Below, piece after piece: positions 1 through 9,266 of a stretch of 64,000 nucleotides of DNA (positions are counted from its first letter, which is position 1; each line of letters begins with the position of its first letter). The position numbers were made by a program, and so were the translations under genes. Source of the stretch: Paenibacillus sp. J5C2022 (lineage in GTDB: Bacteria; Bacillota; Bacilli; Paenibacillales; Paenibacillaceae); assembly GCF_025567625.1 (NCBI RefSeq), contig NZ_JAOQJC010000016.1:1-64000 (forward strand), written 5' to 3'. Below the pieces are notes generated by a model, which was not told the origin of the DNA, made no database searches, and saw only the letters and a list, made by a program, of their open reading frames with translations.

Positions 1-80
1 TGTAACGTCTTTTCTCACTATTTTCATAGATTATGGTAATATAAAGAAAGAAGCTCTCCCTGAACGGAAAGAAGGATGAC

Positions 81-3000
81 ATGCGCACTATTCAAAAACG
101 TTACCGTCAAATCTCTACGCTTGCAGTTGTGTTGTTCACGCTCTCTGGTATGCTCCTTCTCCTAATGCAGATCCAACCGACGGATGAAAGGAATGCTCCG
201 CCCAGAGCGGAACGCGGCGTGCTGGATTTGACGAAGCGGGACTTTCACAGAGACGGCACAGCGGTTCTCAATGGCGAATGGGAGTTTTATTGGAAGCGGC
301 TGTTGCCCGGCAGCGACTTCGGAAGACCGAATCCTCCCGAGCCAACCGGATATGCTGACATGCCGGGCGTATGGGACAAGTATCGCTTGAAAGGAAGCCC
401 ACTGCCCGGATACGGGTATGCGACGTACCGCTTGAAAGTGAAGACTGGCGGGAATATCGGGCCTCTTACTCTCTACATTCCGGTTATCACCACTGCATAC
501 AAAATGATGATCGACGGCCGAACGGTGGCCGAGGGCGGCAAGGTTGCAGAATCGAAGGCGGAGGCATACGCGGCGTATGTCCCGCAATCGGTCACCTTCC
601 AACCCGTTGCCAGTGAGTTCGATATCGTTCTGCAGGTCTCCAATTATTATTATCCGAACGGCGGCATCTGGTACGAGATGCAGTTGGGCACTCCGGATCG
701 GGTTGCCGCCGCGCGCGCAGGCGATGTTGCCTGGGATATGATCTTTTTCGGAAGCACCTTCATGATCGGGGTTTACCATCTCGTTATCTATGTGTTGCGT
801 CGGCGGCAACGGTCCGCTCTCTATTTCGGACTTATCTGTCTACTCATTTCCTTTCGGGTGCCGGCTGTCAGAGACGTTCTGATTCTCGGGTCTTTCCCGA
901 GTACCGATATCGGCTTGCTCACTTTCATGGAATATTTCTCTTATTATGGCGCGATTACCTTCGCCACCATGTATCGGCGGGAGCTATTTCCTGAACAGTA
1001 CGCTGACAAAATAATCAAGCCACTCGTATGGATCTGCGTCGGATTCATGGCAACCATCGTCCTATTTCCGGCGGAAATCTATACGGAGTGGATCGGCTTG
1101 TTCCACTATGTTGCTTTCATGAGCGTGTCTTATCAAGTGATCGGCATCGCGGTGGCTATTTGGAACAAGCGGGAAGGCTCATGGCTGCATTTGTTCGGTG
1201 CGTTGGTCATCATTGTGGCGATTATTCACGATATTTTATTTTTAACAGACCCGCTGCGTTATCACGGGTTCGGCAGGCCTGTGGTTCCGTTAGGCATCAC
1301 GGTGATGGTGTTAATCGAAGCCGTTGCACTGGCCAGACGGTTCACAGGCGCCTTTCGGACGATCGAAACGATGACGGACAAGCTCCTTAAGATGGATAAG
1401 CAGAAAGACGAATTTCTCGCAAATACCTCACATGAACTGAAGACACCGCTTCACGGGATCATGAACTTATCTCAGTCCGTAATGAATGAAGCGGAAGGGA
1501 GCCTGACGCAAGTGCAGCGGGACAATCTGGCCACCGTCGTCTCAGTGGCGCGCAGATTGTCCAATCTGATTAACGATATTATGGATTTTTCCCGGCTAAG
1601 AAACAGCGAAGTTTCGCTAGATCGCCGGCAAGTGAATGTAAAGGCAGTGCTCACCGCCAACCTCCAAGTGTTCCACCATTATATCGGAACGAAGCCGATT
1701 CGGCTCGACATCCGGCTGGCGGACGGACTCCCGCTCGTATACGCCGATGAGAACCGGCTCCTCCAAATTTTCTATAACCTGATAGGAAATTCGATCAAAT
1801 TCACGGCAGCGGGCGAAGTTACCGTAACTGCGGAAACCGATGGGGAGATGGTCAGGTTTTTCGTATCCGATACGGGAATCGGGATTGAGGAAGACAAACA
1901 GGAGATCATCTTCTGTTCGTTCGAACAGGTCGGCACGGCGGTCGCGAAGGAATATGGCGGCGCCGGGCTTGGACTTGGCATTACGAAGCGGCTCATTGAG
2001 CTTCATGACGGCTCCATCGAAGTCTCCTCCATTCTGGGGCAAGGTTCTACGTTCTCTTTCACGATGCCCATAGGGAAAGAGCAAACGGAACACGCCACGG
2101 ACTATCGGAACACACCGTCTTTGATCGGTACGATCGAGTTATCCGCAGAACTCGCTGCAGCGACAGCAGAGCATGGACCCGTGACGAATGCGCAGTTCAC
2201 GGTTCTGGCCGTCGACGACGATCCGGTCAATTTGCGGGTCATCCTTAGCGCTCTGGCGATAGAACCGTATCGCGTGCTTGTTGCCCGCAGCGGAGAGGAA
2301 GCGTTGAAGCTGCTGGAGCAACGTCCCCGCGTCGATCTGGTCATTCTCGACGTGATGATGCCGGGGTTGTCCGGTTACGATACATGCCGCATCATACGCC
2401 AGAAGTACTCGCTTACCGATCTGCCTGTACTGCTGTCGACGGTGAAGAATGAACAAGAAGACTTGCTGAACGGCTTCGCCGCCATGGCAAACGATTTTTT
2501 GCCGAAACCGTTCAATACCTACGAGCTGCAGGTGCGTGTACGGACGCTGCTCCACATGAAACGGTCGGCGGAAGAAGCGGTCGACTCCGAAATCGCGTTC
2601 TTGCAGGCGCAGATCAAGCCGCATTTTCTGTATAACGCCCTGAATACGATCGTATCTTTCTCGCTGGATGATCCGAAGACGACCTACCGTTTGCTTATCA
2701 AGCTAAGCCGCTATTTGCGAAGCAGCTTCGATTTCAATCATGTGGACAAGCTGGTGCCGCTGAGTAAAGAACTGGAACTTACGGAATCGTATTTGGACAT
2801 CGAAAAGGCTCGTTTCGGGGATCGGTTGCGAGTGGTCTATGCGATCGATGCCGATGCGGATTGCATGCTCCCTCCGCTTGTGCTTCAACCTATCGTGGAA
2901 AATGCGGTGCGTCATGGCATCATGAAACGAAAAAAAGGAGGAACGGTAGGCATTTCGGTACGGCAGGAAGAGCGGTTTGTCATCGTTACGGTCGAGGATG

Positions 3001-3182
3001 ATGGAATGGGGATGCCGCAGCCGCTACTGCAAGCGCTGTTCGCGGACAAGGATGGACAGGGAGGCGTAGGGCTGCGAAATATTCAGACGAGAATGCTGCG
3101 GATGTACGGCTACGGGCTGGAAATGGACAGCAAGGAAGATCAAGGAACAAAAGTGACGATGCGATTTCCTGATGGGAGTTGA
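81..3182 (+). CDS. 7TM-DISM hybrid sensor kinase with two histidine-kinase modules and a receiver
   Basis: 1033-residue membrane sensor. An N-terminal membrane segment (about 13-30) is followed by an extracytoplasmic 7TMR-DISM-type sensing domain (about 45-205) and a seven-helix membrane block (about 215-425). The cytoplasmic part starts with a HisKA domain carrying SHELKTPLHG (His451) and a HATPase_c domain with GLGLGITKRLIE. A receiver domain with VDDD and LDVMMPG follows (Asp757). It ends with a second kinase of the LytS/YesM type, whose IKPHFLYNAL motif holds His848, with its own ATP-binding domain. ATG 81 has a GAAGGA ribosome site. The regulator gene begins 6 nt after the stop, so the two are an operon and almost certainly a cognate pair. 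The ligand is unknown; the DISM fold suggests a small molecule or sugar. Confidence 0.9.
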   Translation: MRTIQKRYRQISTLAVVLFTLSGMLLLLMQIQPTDERNAPPRAERGVLDLTKRDFHRDGTAVLNGEWEFYWKRLLPGSDFGRPNPPEPTGYADMPGVWDKYRLKGSPLPGYGYATYRLKVKTGGNIGPLTLYIPVITTAYKMMIDGRTVAEGGKVAESKAEAYAAYVPQSVTFQPVASEFDIVLQVSNYYYPNGGIWYEMQLGTPDRVAAARAGDVAWDMIFFGSTFMIGVYHLVIYVLRRRQRSALYFGLICLLISFRVPAVRDVLILGSFPSTDIGLLTFMEYFSYYGAITFATMYRRELFPEQYADKIIKPLVWICVGFMATIVLFPAEIYTEWIGLFHYVAFMSVSYQVIGIAVAIWNKREGSWLHLFGALVIIVAIIHDILFLTDPLRYHGFGRPVVPLGITVMVLIEAVALARRFTGAFRTIETMTDKLLKMDKQKDEFLANTSHELKTPLHGIMNLSQSVMNEAEGSLTQVQRDNLATVVSVARRLSNLINDIMDFSRLRNSEVSLDRRQVNVKAVLTANLQVFHHYIGTKPIRLDIRLADGLPLVYADENRLLQIFYNLIGNSIKFTAAGEVTVTAETDGEMVRFFVSDTGIGIEEDKQEIIFCSFEQVGTAVAKEYGGAGLGLGITKRLIELHDGSIEVSSILGQGSTFSFTMPIGKEQTEHATDYRNTPSLIGTIELSAELAAATAEHGPVTNAQFTVLAVDDDPVNLRVILSALAIEPYRVLVARSGEEALKLLEQRPRVDLVILDVMMPGLSGYDTCRIIRQKYSLTDLPVLLSTVKNEQEDLLNGFAAMANDFLPKPFNTYELQVRVRTLLHMKRSAEEAVDSEIAFLQAQIKPHFLYNALNTIVSFSLDDPKTTYRLLIKLSRYLRSSFDFNHVDKLVPLSKELELTESYLDIEKARFGDRLRVVYAIDADADCMLPPLVLQPIVENAVRHGIMKRKKGGTVGISVRQEERFVIVTVEDDGMGMPQPLLQALFADKDGQGGVGLRNIQTRMLRMYGYGLEMDSKEDQGTKVTMRFPDGS

Positions 3183-3188
3183 CGAAGT

Positions 3189-4343
3189 ATGATTCGAGTG
3201 ATGGCCGTCGATGACGAGTCACCTGCGCTGCGACAAGTGGAAAGAGTGTTGCGGGCATTTACCGGCGTGGACATTTGCGGTCTGTTTACGGATGTTGACG
3301 AGTTTATGGCGCGGCTGCATGCAGAACCGGTCGATCTGGTGCTGCTCGATATGGAAATGTCGGATAGCCACGGACTGCAATTGGCGCAAAGCATACGATC
3401 GATTCGAGAGGACATCTGTATCGCGTTTGTGACGGCATATGACGAATATGCAGTGGATGCGTTCGACGCGGATGCGATCGATTACCTGTTGAAGCCGGTT
3501 ACAGAAGAACGGATGCAAAGAACGTTGCATCGTTGCCTCCAAAGACAATTACGATCGGAAGGCAACGCGGGCGACCGCGTCGGTACGAAGAGTGTTACGA
3601 TTCACTGTTTCGGCCGCTTTGCGATTATGACGGGCCAAGAGCCTGTCCGATTTCGCAATTCGAAATCGGAAGAGCTGCTCGCTTATTTGATTCATCACAA
3701 CCGGGAGCCGGTCGATAAAGCGCAGATCATGGAGGCGCTTTGGCCTGGCCGGGATCCAGTGCGGACGCTGGCGAACTTGTACAGTACCGTTTACCAGCTT
3801 CGCAAGGATATGGAGGCAAGCGGCCTGTACGACGTCATAGAACAATCCAAGGGCGGCAGCAGAAGTTACCGATTGCGGCTATCCCCGGACCATTGCGATT
3901 TGTACGAGTATGAGCGGTTGTGCGGACAAATCAAGAGCGATGGGTTCGACCTCGCGCTTGCCGAGCGGGCGGTCGAACTGTACCGGGGCGGATATTTGCA
4001 AGATCACGATTACGGTTGGGCATCGCTGCGGAAGACGGAGCTGGAATTCCGATACGAGGAGCAGCTAGAGGAGATTGTTCATGCCTATGTACAGTTGGGG
4101 CGTTATCGGAGCGCTGTGCCGATACTGCAAACATGGGCCGAACGGTTCCCTTTCGACGAGCGGATCCACGCCAAAATGATTGCCCTGTATCTCCTTATGG
4201 GAAGTGCGGCCGATGCTAGAAAATATGCTGCGCATGTCGGTGATGAAATCTATCGGAAAGAATTGGGCGCTGTCCTTGATCTTGATGTTGAAATTATTGC
4301 ATTGAATCCCCATGATTGGTTGAATCGCACATCGGACGGCTAG
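3189..4343 (+). CDS. Response regulator with receiver and SARP-type (BTAD) output
   Basis: 384 residues. The N-terminal receiver has VDDES, LDMEM with phospho-acceptor Asp54, and the conserved LLKPV near residue 103. The output half is not LytTR or AraC. It is a winged helix (about 135-225: ITIHCFGRF-like start, then AYLIHH and LWP) followed by a bacterial transcriptional activator (BTAD) domain of tetratricopeptide type (about 240-370: DHCDLYEYE, ELYRGGYL, GRYRSAVPI). The architecture is that of SARP/BTAD response regulators found beside 7TM-DISM kinases in Paenibacillus. It lies 6 nt downstream of the sensor and is presumably phosphorylated by it. A hairpin overlapping the stop codon ends the operon. 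Confidence 0.88.
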   Translation: MIRVMAVDDESPALRQVERVLRAFTGVDICGLFTDVDEFMARLHAEPVDLVLLDMEMSDSHGLQLAQSIRSIREDICIAFVTAYDEYAVDAFDADAIDYLLKPVTEERMQRTLHRCLQRQLRSEGNAGDRVGTKSVTIHCFGRFAIMTGQEPVRFRNSKSEELLAYLIHHNREPVDKAQIMEALWPGRDPVRTLANLYSTVYQLRKDMEASGLYDVIEQSKGGSRSYRLRLSPDHCDLYEYERLCGQIKSDGFDLALAERAVELYRGGYLQDHDYGWASLRKTELEFRYEEQLEEIVHAYVQLGRYRSAVPILQTWAERFPFDERIHAKMIALYLLMGSAADARKYAAHVGDEIYRKELGAVLDLDVEIIALNPHDWLNRTSDG

Positions 4344-4365
4344 CTGCCATCCGGCGTTTTCTTTT
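4333..4365 (+). terminator. Terminator of the sensor/SARP operon
   Basis: An imperfect hairpin pairs CGGACGGC (4333-4340) with GCCATCCG (4346-4353), with one C-A mismatch and a 5-nt loop, followed by GCGTTTTCTTTT. It overlaps the regulator's stop codon. A TATAAT box at 4390-4395 just downstream suggests that the next gene has its own promoter, though no good -35 is seen. Confidence 0.55.
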
Positions 4366-4434
4366 CAGTTTGCTTTTAGTGTCTTGAAGTATAATGGGCG
4401 AAGCAATGAAAAAAATGTCGGAAGGAGTCATCAC

Positions 4435-7400
4435 ATGTTGACAATAAAAACGCGCATGTTCGTTCATGTCGCGATGATCCTGGCATTATTAGCCGGTTTA
4501 CTGCTTCCGATCGGCGCGCCTCTCACCTATGCTGCGGAGGCGGGAGGCGGCAGCCGGGCGGTTGTCAAGATTGCCGGCGGGGCAAACCATTCGCTGGTGC
4601 TCAAAGCAGACGGCTCCGTTGTTGGCTGGGGATATAATGTTGACGGTCAAACGGCCGTGCCGACAGCGGCGCAAAGCGGAGTCGTCGCTATCGCAGCGGG
4701 ATTTGGCCATTCCATGGCACTGAAATCGGATGGTTCCGTCGTCGCTTGGGGATATAATGGTTCCGGTCAAACGACCATGCCTTCAGCGGCGCAAAGCGGA
4801 GTCGTCGCCATCGCGGCGGGATATACCCATTCGCTGGCGCTCAAAGCAGACGGCACCGTCGTCGCTTGGGGAAATAATGATTCCGGTCAAACGACCGTGT
4901 CTTCAGCGGCGCAAAGCGGAGTCGTCGCCATCGCAGCAGGAAGAAACCATTCCATGGCGCTCAAATCGGACGGCACCGTCGTCGCTTGGGGAGATAATAA
5001 TTACGGTCAAACGGCCGTGCCATCAGAGGCGCAAAGCGGAGTCGTCGCCATCGCAGCGGGATTGAACCATTCGCTGGCACTCAAAGCAGACGGCACCGTC
5101 ATCGCTTGGGGATATAATGGTTCCGGTCAAACGACCGTGCCATCGGCGGCGCAAAGCGGAGTCGTTGCCATCGCAGCGGGACATGGCCATTCCATGGCGC
5201 TGAAATCGGATGGCACCGTCATCGCTTGGGGATATAATGGTTCCGGTCGAACGAACGTGCCGACAGAGGCGCAAAGCGGAGTCGTCGCCATCGCAGCGGG
5301 GCTTCACCATTCCATCGCGCTGAAATCGGACGGCACCGTCGTCGCTTGGGGAAATAATGACTACGGTCAAACGACTGTGCCGGTCGGACTCGCTTCACCG
5401 GTCAAAGGGAGCGGAATTGCCGCGGGAAGGTACCATTCGCTGGCGCTGAAATCGGACGGCACCGTCATCGCATGGGGAAATAATGATTGGGGTCAAACGA
5501 CCGTGCCATCAGAGGCGCAAAGCGGAGTCGCCGCCATCGCAGCGGGATGGTCCCATTCTCTGGCACTCAAAACGGACGGCTCCGTTGTTGGTTGGGGATA
5601 TAATAATTACGGTCAAACAACCGTGCCGACGGAGGCGCAAAGCGGAGTTGTCGCCATCGCTCCGGGGCATGATCATTCGCTGGCGCTGAAATCGGACGGC
5701 ACCGTCGTCGCATGGGGAGATAATACTTTCGGTCAAACGACCGTGCCTGCGGAGGGGCAAAGCGGAATCATCGCCATCGCTCCGGGGTATTATCATTCGC
5801 TGGCGCTGAAATCGAACGGCTCCGTCGTCGCATGGGGACATAATGAGTACGGTCAAACGACCGTGCCATCAGAGGCGCAAAGCGGAGTCGTCGCCATTGC
5901 AGCGGGAGGAAACCATTCGCTGGCGCTCAAAACGGACGGCTCCGTCATCGCATGGGGAAAAAATGGTAACGGTCAATCGACCGTGCCTTCTGCTGCGCAA
6001 AGCGGAGTCGTCGCCATCGGAGCGGGAATACACCATTCGCTGGCACTCAAAGCAGACGGTACTGTCGTCGCATGGGGACTTAATGATTACGGTCTAACGA
6101 CCGTGCCGACGGAGGCGCAAAGCGGGGTCGTCGCTATTGCAGCAGGGTATTACCATTCCCTGGCACTCAAATCGAACGGTTCCGTCGTTGGTTGGGGATT
6201 AAATTTTTATGGTCAAACAACCGTTCCGGGAAGTGCCGATCTGAGCGGATTGACGCTGCAAGAGGGTGCATTCGTTGAGCCGTTTCAGCCTTCGGTCACC
6301 GCTGTAACGTCATATATCGGCCCCTCAGTTTCAACCGTGCAGGTTACGGCGACACTCGCAGACGCTGTGGGCGGGGCATTGTTTATCAACAATGAGCGGC
6401 AAACGAGCGGCGCTGAAGTTGCCGTAAACGTAGCAGGGCCGTCAACTGTCATTCCAATTCGCGTCGAACCTTATTTGCTGCCAAGCAAAACCTATACGAT
6501 TACGGTGCTGAGAGATTCCACGCCCCCCGATATTCAATTCAGCGTGAACGGCAATGCCTCTTCCGGGAAAACCGCAGCAAGCTTCGTAACGGTTATGGAT
6601 GCGGAAAGCGGACTTGATCCTGCTTCGCTCCAATACGCCTGGACGCAAAGCGCGAGCGTCCCCGTCAGCGGATGGTCCGCATTCGCGAGCGGAGATACGC
6701 TGACGCAAGCTAGCGGAGACGGCAGCTGGTATTTGCACATCCGCGCAGCCGATCAGGCAGGCAATGTGCAGAGTCAGGTTTCGAACCCCTTTGAGCTAGA
6801 TAACACGAAACCAATTGTTACTCTATCAAGCGCTGCAGGCGGAACGGTTAATGCCGCTTTCCCGATTACCGTCACCTTCAGCGAAGCCGCAAGCGGCTTT
6901 GATGAGAGCGACATCGTTGTCGGCAACGGCACCGTTTCGGATTTCGTTTCTGTCACTGCGACTGTTTACTCCGCCGTGATCAACCCGATCGCGAGCGGTC
7001 AGGCGGTGGCGGTAATCGTTCCGGCGGAAGTCGTGACCGATGCGGCAGGCAACGGCAATGAAGCGACAACTGCCAGTTACCTGTATGACACCACCAAGCC
7101 TACGGTTGTTTTCGACGGCTTCACCGCTAATCAGATTTTCACGACTCCGCCAGCCTTCGTGACCGTTACCGTCAGCGAAGCGGTCTACTGGGCGTCGGAC
7201 GGAGCGGAGTTGACTTCTGCCAATGCGTCTGCGCTCATTAGCGTAGCGAAGGACGGAGAGCCATTTGCAGATTACACGCCAACCTATGATGAATTATCGC
7301 GTACGTATACCTTGACGTTTAATGGCCCGCTCGGCGACGGCGTTTACGAGGTTAAAGTCGCCGGGAACGCGGTTGAAAATAATATTCATAATACGCTTGA

Positions 7401-8940
7401 CGCGTCAAGTATGAGCTTAACCATAGCGGTGCCTGTCGTGATTGGCATTTCCGCAAGCCCTGCAATATTGTCCAGTGATGGAGGAAATGCTGCAGTCGCG
7501 ATAACAGGGTCGAATCTCGCCGGGCAAACGGTTAAAGTCTATGTAGACGGAGCGGAATCCGCCACTGCGAACGTGGACAGCGCCGCAAGCGCGGCGGCAA
7601 CCGTCGCAATCCCGCAGAACGCGACCACAAGCGATGTCATCCACACCTTGACGGTGTATCTGAACGGCGTGGAGGTTGCTGACCAATCCGCGACGGTGAC
7701 GGTGAGCGGCAAGTCCATCACAAGCAATAGCAGCGGTACCGTTTCCGGGCCGTTCATCGACAATAACGGTGTGCCGCTAGATCCGGATACCATCGACACC
7801 GCGAAGCCGTCCGTCACGTTGGAAGCAACGCCCAAGGACGGAGTGATTTACGTCAGTTTGCCGGCAAGCGTTTTAACTCGTTTTGAAGGGAATAACGCCG
7901 CTTTTATCATCAAGATTCAAGCGCCTTACGGCAGTTATCAAGTACCGGTCCATCTGGCATCGCTCATACCCGGACTGAAGGAATTGCTTGCCGCAGACGG
8001 CCTCCAGGCAGAGGATATCAGCTTCAAGATCACCTTGACCGACAAGTCCGGCGATAGAGGCATACAGACAGCATTGGCAAGCGACTTGCCGAAAGGCAAA
8101 GTAATGGGCGCGATTGTCGATTTCCGCATCGATATCTTAAACCCGAAGACAGGCCAAACAATCGGGACGGCGGATCAATTCAGCAAGGCGCTGACAAGAG
8201 TGATTCCGATGCCGAAAAATAGGTCAGGCATGCCGTCGCAATGGGGCGCATTCCGCTATAATGAGGAGACCGGGAAGTTCGATTTTGTCACAGCTCGGAG
8301 CATGCGGATCGATGGCACGTGGTATGTCATGATCAGCTCACATTCCAACAGCATGTATGTCGTAGCGGACAATGCAGTGAGCTTTACCGATATACAGAAG
8401 CACTGGGCCCAATCGTACGTCGAGCTTGCTGCTGCAAAAGGGCTGGTTAACGGAGCTGGCAGCGGGAAGTATAGACCGGACAAAGCCGTAACGAGAGCGG
8501 AGTTCACCTCCATGCTCGTTCGGGCGCTAGGACGAGGCACATCTACCGGAATCACAGAGCCTTATGACGATGTGAAGTCCGGGACGTGGTACTACGGTGA
8601 TGTAGCGACTGCGAAGGAGCTTGGATTGCTAGACTTTGTGAACGGCACGAGCTTCAAGCCGGATCAACCGCTGACCCGCGTGGAAATGGCGAGCATGCTG
8701 GCGGCCGTCATTGCGCTGGAGAAACTCCCGTTCACTAAGGAACGGGTAAGTTTGTACGGCTACAAGGACATAAATGATATAGATAAAGCCTATCTGGAGG
8801 ACGTGCGCTTGATGGTCAAGCTTCAGATTATGACAGGCATTGACGCCGACATGTTCAGTCCGAAGGGAGAAACAACACGCGCGCAGGCAGCAGTCGTATT
8901 CATAAGAACGATGAGAACGCTTGGAATGATAGATGGATAA
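4435..8940 (+). CDS. Surface protein: 14 RCC1-like repeats, Ig-like domains, three SLH domains
   Basis: 1501 residues counted from ATG 4435, which follows GGAAGGAG; an in-frame TTG at 4384 has no ribosome site. The signal peptide ends near TYAAEA (about 33). Residues 43-602 are 14 repeats of about 40 residues with the core HSLALKSDGTVVAWGxN and GQTTVP, as in RCC1/BLIP-II beta-propellers. A cadherin-like beta-sandwich (about 603-705, LSGLTLQEG to YTITVLRD) and several bacterial Ig-like domains (about 706-1100, marked by DNTKP and DTTKP joints) follow. After a spacer come three SLH domains (about 1317-1500; FTDIQKHWAQ, YDDVKSGTWY, YKDIND), which anchor the protein to pyruvylated wall polymer. 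Function is unknown; adhesion or ligand display is plausible. Repeats 7 and 8 are joined by an irregular linker. Confidence 0.9.
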   Translation: MLTIKTRMFVHVAMILALLAGLLLPIGAPLTYAAEAGGGSRAVVKIAGGANHSLVLKADGSVVGWGYNVDGQTAVPTAAQSGVVAIAAGFGHSMALKSDGSVVAWGYNGSGQTTMPSAAQSGVVAIAAGYTHSLALKADGTVVAWGNNDSGQTTVSSAAQSGVVAIAAGRNHSMALKSDGTVVAWGDNNYGQTAVPSEAQSGVVAIAAGLNHSLALKADGTVIAWGYNGSGQTTVPSAAQSGVVAIAAGHGHSMALKSDGTVIAWGYNGSGRTNVPTEAQSGVVAIAAGLHHSIALKSDGTVVAWGNNDYGQTTVPVGLASPVKGSGIAAGRYHSLALKSDGTVIAWGNNDWGQTTVPSEAQSGVAAIAAGWSHSLALKTDGSVVGWGYNNYGQTTVPTEAQSGVVAIAPGHDHSLALKSDGTVVAWGDNTFGQTTVPAEGQSGIIAIAPGYYHSLALKSNGSVVAWGHNEYGQTTVPSEAQSGVVAIAAGGNHSLALKTDGSVIAWGKNGNGQSTVPSAAQSGVVAIGAGIHHSLALKADGTVVAWGLNDYGLTTVPTEAQSGVVAIAAGYYHSLALKSNGSVVGWGLNFYGQTTVPGSADLSGLTLQEGAFVEPFQPSVTAVTSYIGPSVSTVQVTATLADAVGGALFINNERQTSGAEVAVNVAGPSTVIPIRVEPYLLPSKTYTITVLRDSTPPDIQFSVNGNASSGKTAASFVTVMDAESGLDPASLQYAWTQSASVPVSGWSAFASGDTLTQASGDGSWYLHIRAADQAGNVQSQVSNPFELDNTKPIVTLSSAAGGTVNAAFPITVTFSEAASGFDESDIVVGNGTVSDFVSVTATVYSAVINPIASGQAVAVIVPAEVVTDAAGNGNEATTASYLYDTTKPTVVFDGFTANQIFTTPPAFVTVTVSEAVYWASDGAELTSANASALISVAKDGEPFADYTPTYDELSRTYTLTFNGPLGDGVYEVKVAGNAVENNIHNTLDASSMSLTIAVPVVIGISASPAILSSDGGNAAVAITGSNLAGQTVKVYVDGAESATANVDSAASAAATVAIPQNATTSDVIHTLTVYLNGVEVADQSATVTVSGKSITSNSSGTVSGPFIDNNGVPLDPDTIDTAKPSVTLEATPKDGVIYVSLPASVLTRFEGNNAAFIIKIQAPYGSYQVPVHLASLIPGLKELLAADGLQAEDISFKITLTDKSGDRGIQTALASDLPKGKVMGAIVDFRIDILNPKTGQTIGTADQFSKALTRVIPMPKNRSGMPSQWGAFRYNEETGKFDFVTARSMRIDGTWYVMISSHSNSMYVVADNAVSFTDIQKHWAQSYVELAAAKGLVNGAGSGKYRPDKAVTRAEFTSMLVRALGRGTSTGITEPYDDVKSGTWYYGDVATAKELGLLDFVNGTSFKPDQPLTRVEMASMLAAVIALEKLPFTKERVSLYGYKDINDIDKAYLEDVRLMVKLQIMTGIDADMFSPKGETTRAQAAVVFIRTMRTLGMIDG
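4561..6240 (+). repeat. Array of 14 in-frame ~120-bp repeats (RCC1-like blades)
   Basis: Fourteen tandem units of 120 bp occupy 1.68 kb inside the surface-protein gene. Short blocks such as GCGCAAAGCGGAGTCGTCGC recur nearly unchanged in most units, so the array is kept uniform at DNA level and could change copy number by recombination. The periodicity is exact except between units 7 and 8, where a 6-bp net insertion shifts the register and the usual SEAQSGVVA joint is replaced by VGLASPVKGSG. Confidence 0.9.
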
Positions 8941-9002
8941 CAGCGGGAGAGCGCATCGCTGGCAGCGATGAGGTCAGGGGTTCGATCCTCCTAGGCTTAC
9001 CA
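8941..9002 (+). tRNA. tRNA-Ala(GGC) 3' remnant, not a complete gene
   Basis: The sequence begins inside the D arm (AGCGGGAGAGC) directly after the stop codon of the surface-protein gene. It continues with anticodon arm CATCG-CTGGCAG-CGATG (anticodon GGC), variable AGGTC, T arm AGGGG-TTCGATC-CTCCT and a 3' end AGGCTTACCA. The 5' acceptor strand and the 5' D-stem strand are absent. The 3' acceptor strand is one base short of the normal seven plus discriminator. U70 of the alanine G3-U70 identity pair is kept on the 3' side. It is followed by its terminator, as a real tRNA gene would be. I read it as the scar of a tRNA gene that lost its first ~12-15 bases. Confidence 0.6.
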
Positions 9003-9015
9003 AAAACAAGAATCC

Positions 9016-9042
9016 AAACCACTTCATACGAAGTGGTTTTTC
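9016..9042 (+). terminator. Rho-independent terminator after tRNA remnant
   Basis: A perfect 10-bp stem, AAACCACTTC (9016-9025) with GAAGTGGTTT (9030-9039), has a 4-nt loop and runs into TTTTTC. It lies 14 nt after the CCA of the tRNA-Ala remnant. The interval from here to the MerR promoter (9043-9229) holds nothing I can identify. Confidence 0.8.
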
Positions 9043-9229
9043 TGATTTGGCAGGGTTCTCGAAATCCTGAGGGTTTGTCTTGTGTGGACGGAAAGGAAAT
9101 GATTCAATGAAGTAGCACGGCATCTGAATTTACCGCTGCGATCTGCTTCGGCGAGTCGCAGGTCGTCTTAATAACCCAGAGAATTAGCAACACGGTCAGA
9201 AATTGCTTCAATACGCATCAAAAAACGAC

Positions 9230-9260
9230 TTGACATTGGAGTCAACTCCAATGTTATTCT
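9230..9260 (+). promoter_or_regulatory. MerR-type promoter with 19-bp spacer and palindromic operator
   Basis: A consensus -35 TTGACA (9230-9235) and a -10 TATTCT (9255-9260) are 19 bp apart, the overlong spacing that MerR-family activators correct by untwisting DNA. The spacer is filled by the perfect inverted repeat CATTGGAGT-CA-ACTCCAATG (9234-9253). It resembles operators of AdhR/YfmP-type MerR regulators in Bacillus. The start codon of the regulator is at 9267, seven bases after the -10, with no ribosome site between. Confidence 0.85.
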
Positions 9261-9266
9261 GAATTC

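Noticed and set aside
162..809. 215-codon minus-strand ORF inside the sensor kinase gene
   Set aside because: It is antisense to the conserved sensor domain, has no recognisable motif and is explained by base composition.
5023..5856. Minus-strand and shifted-frame ORFs of 80-115 codons in the repeat array
   Set aside because: They repeat the same periodic sequence in another frame, lack ribosome sites, and arise because the array has no stops in several frames.
4561..6240. CRISPR-like regular repetition
   Set aside because: The 120-bp units are in-frame codons of RCC1-like blades with gradual divergence; there are no unique spacers and no cas genes.
8941..9002. Functional tRNA-Ala gene
   Set aside because: The 5' acceptor and D-stem strands are missing and the 3' acceptor strand is a base short, so no cloverleaf can close.
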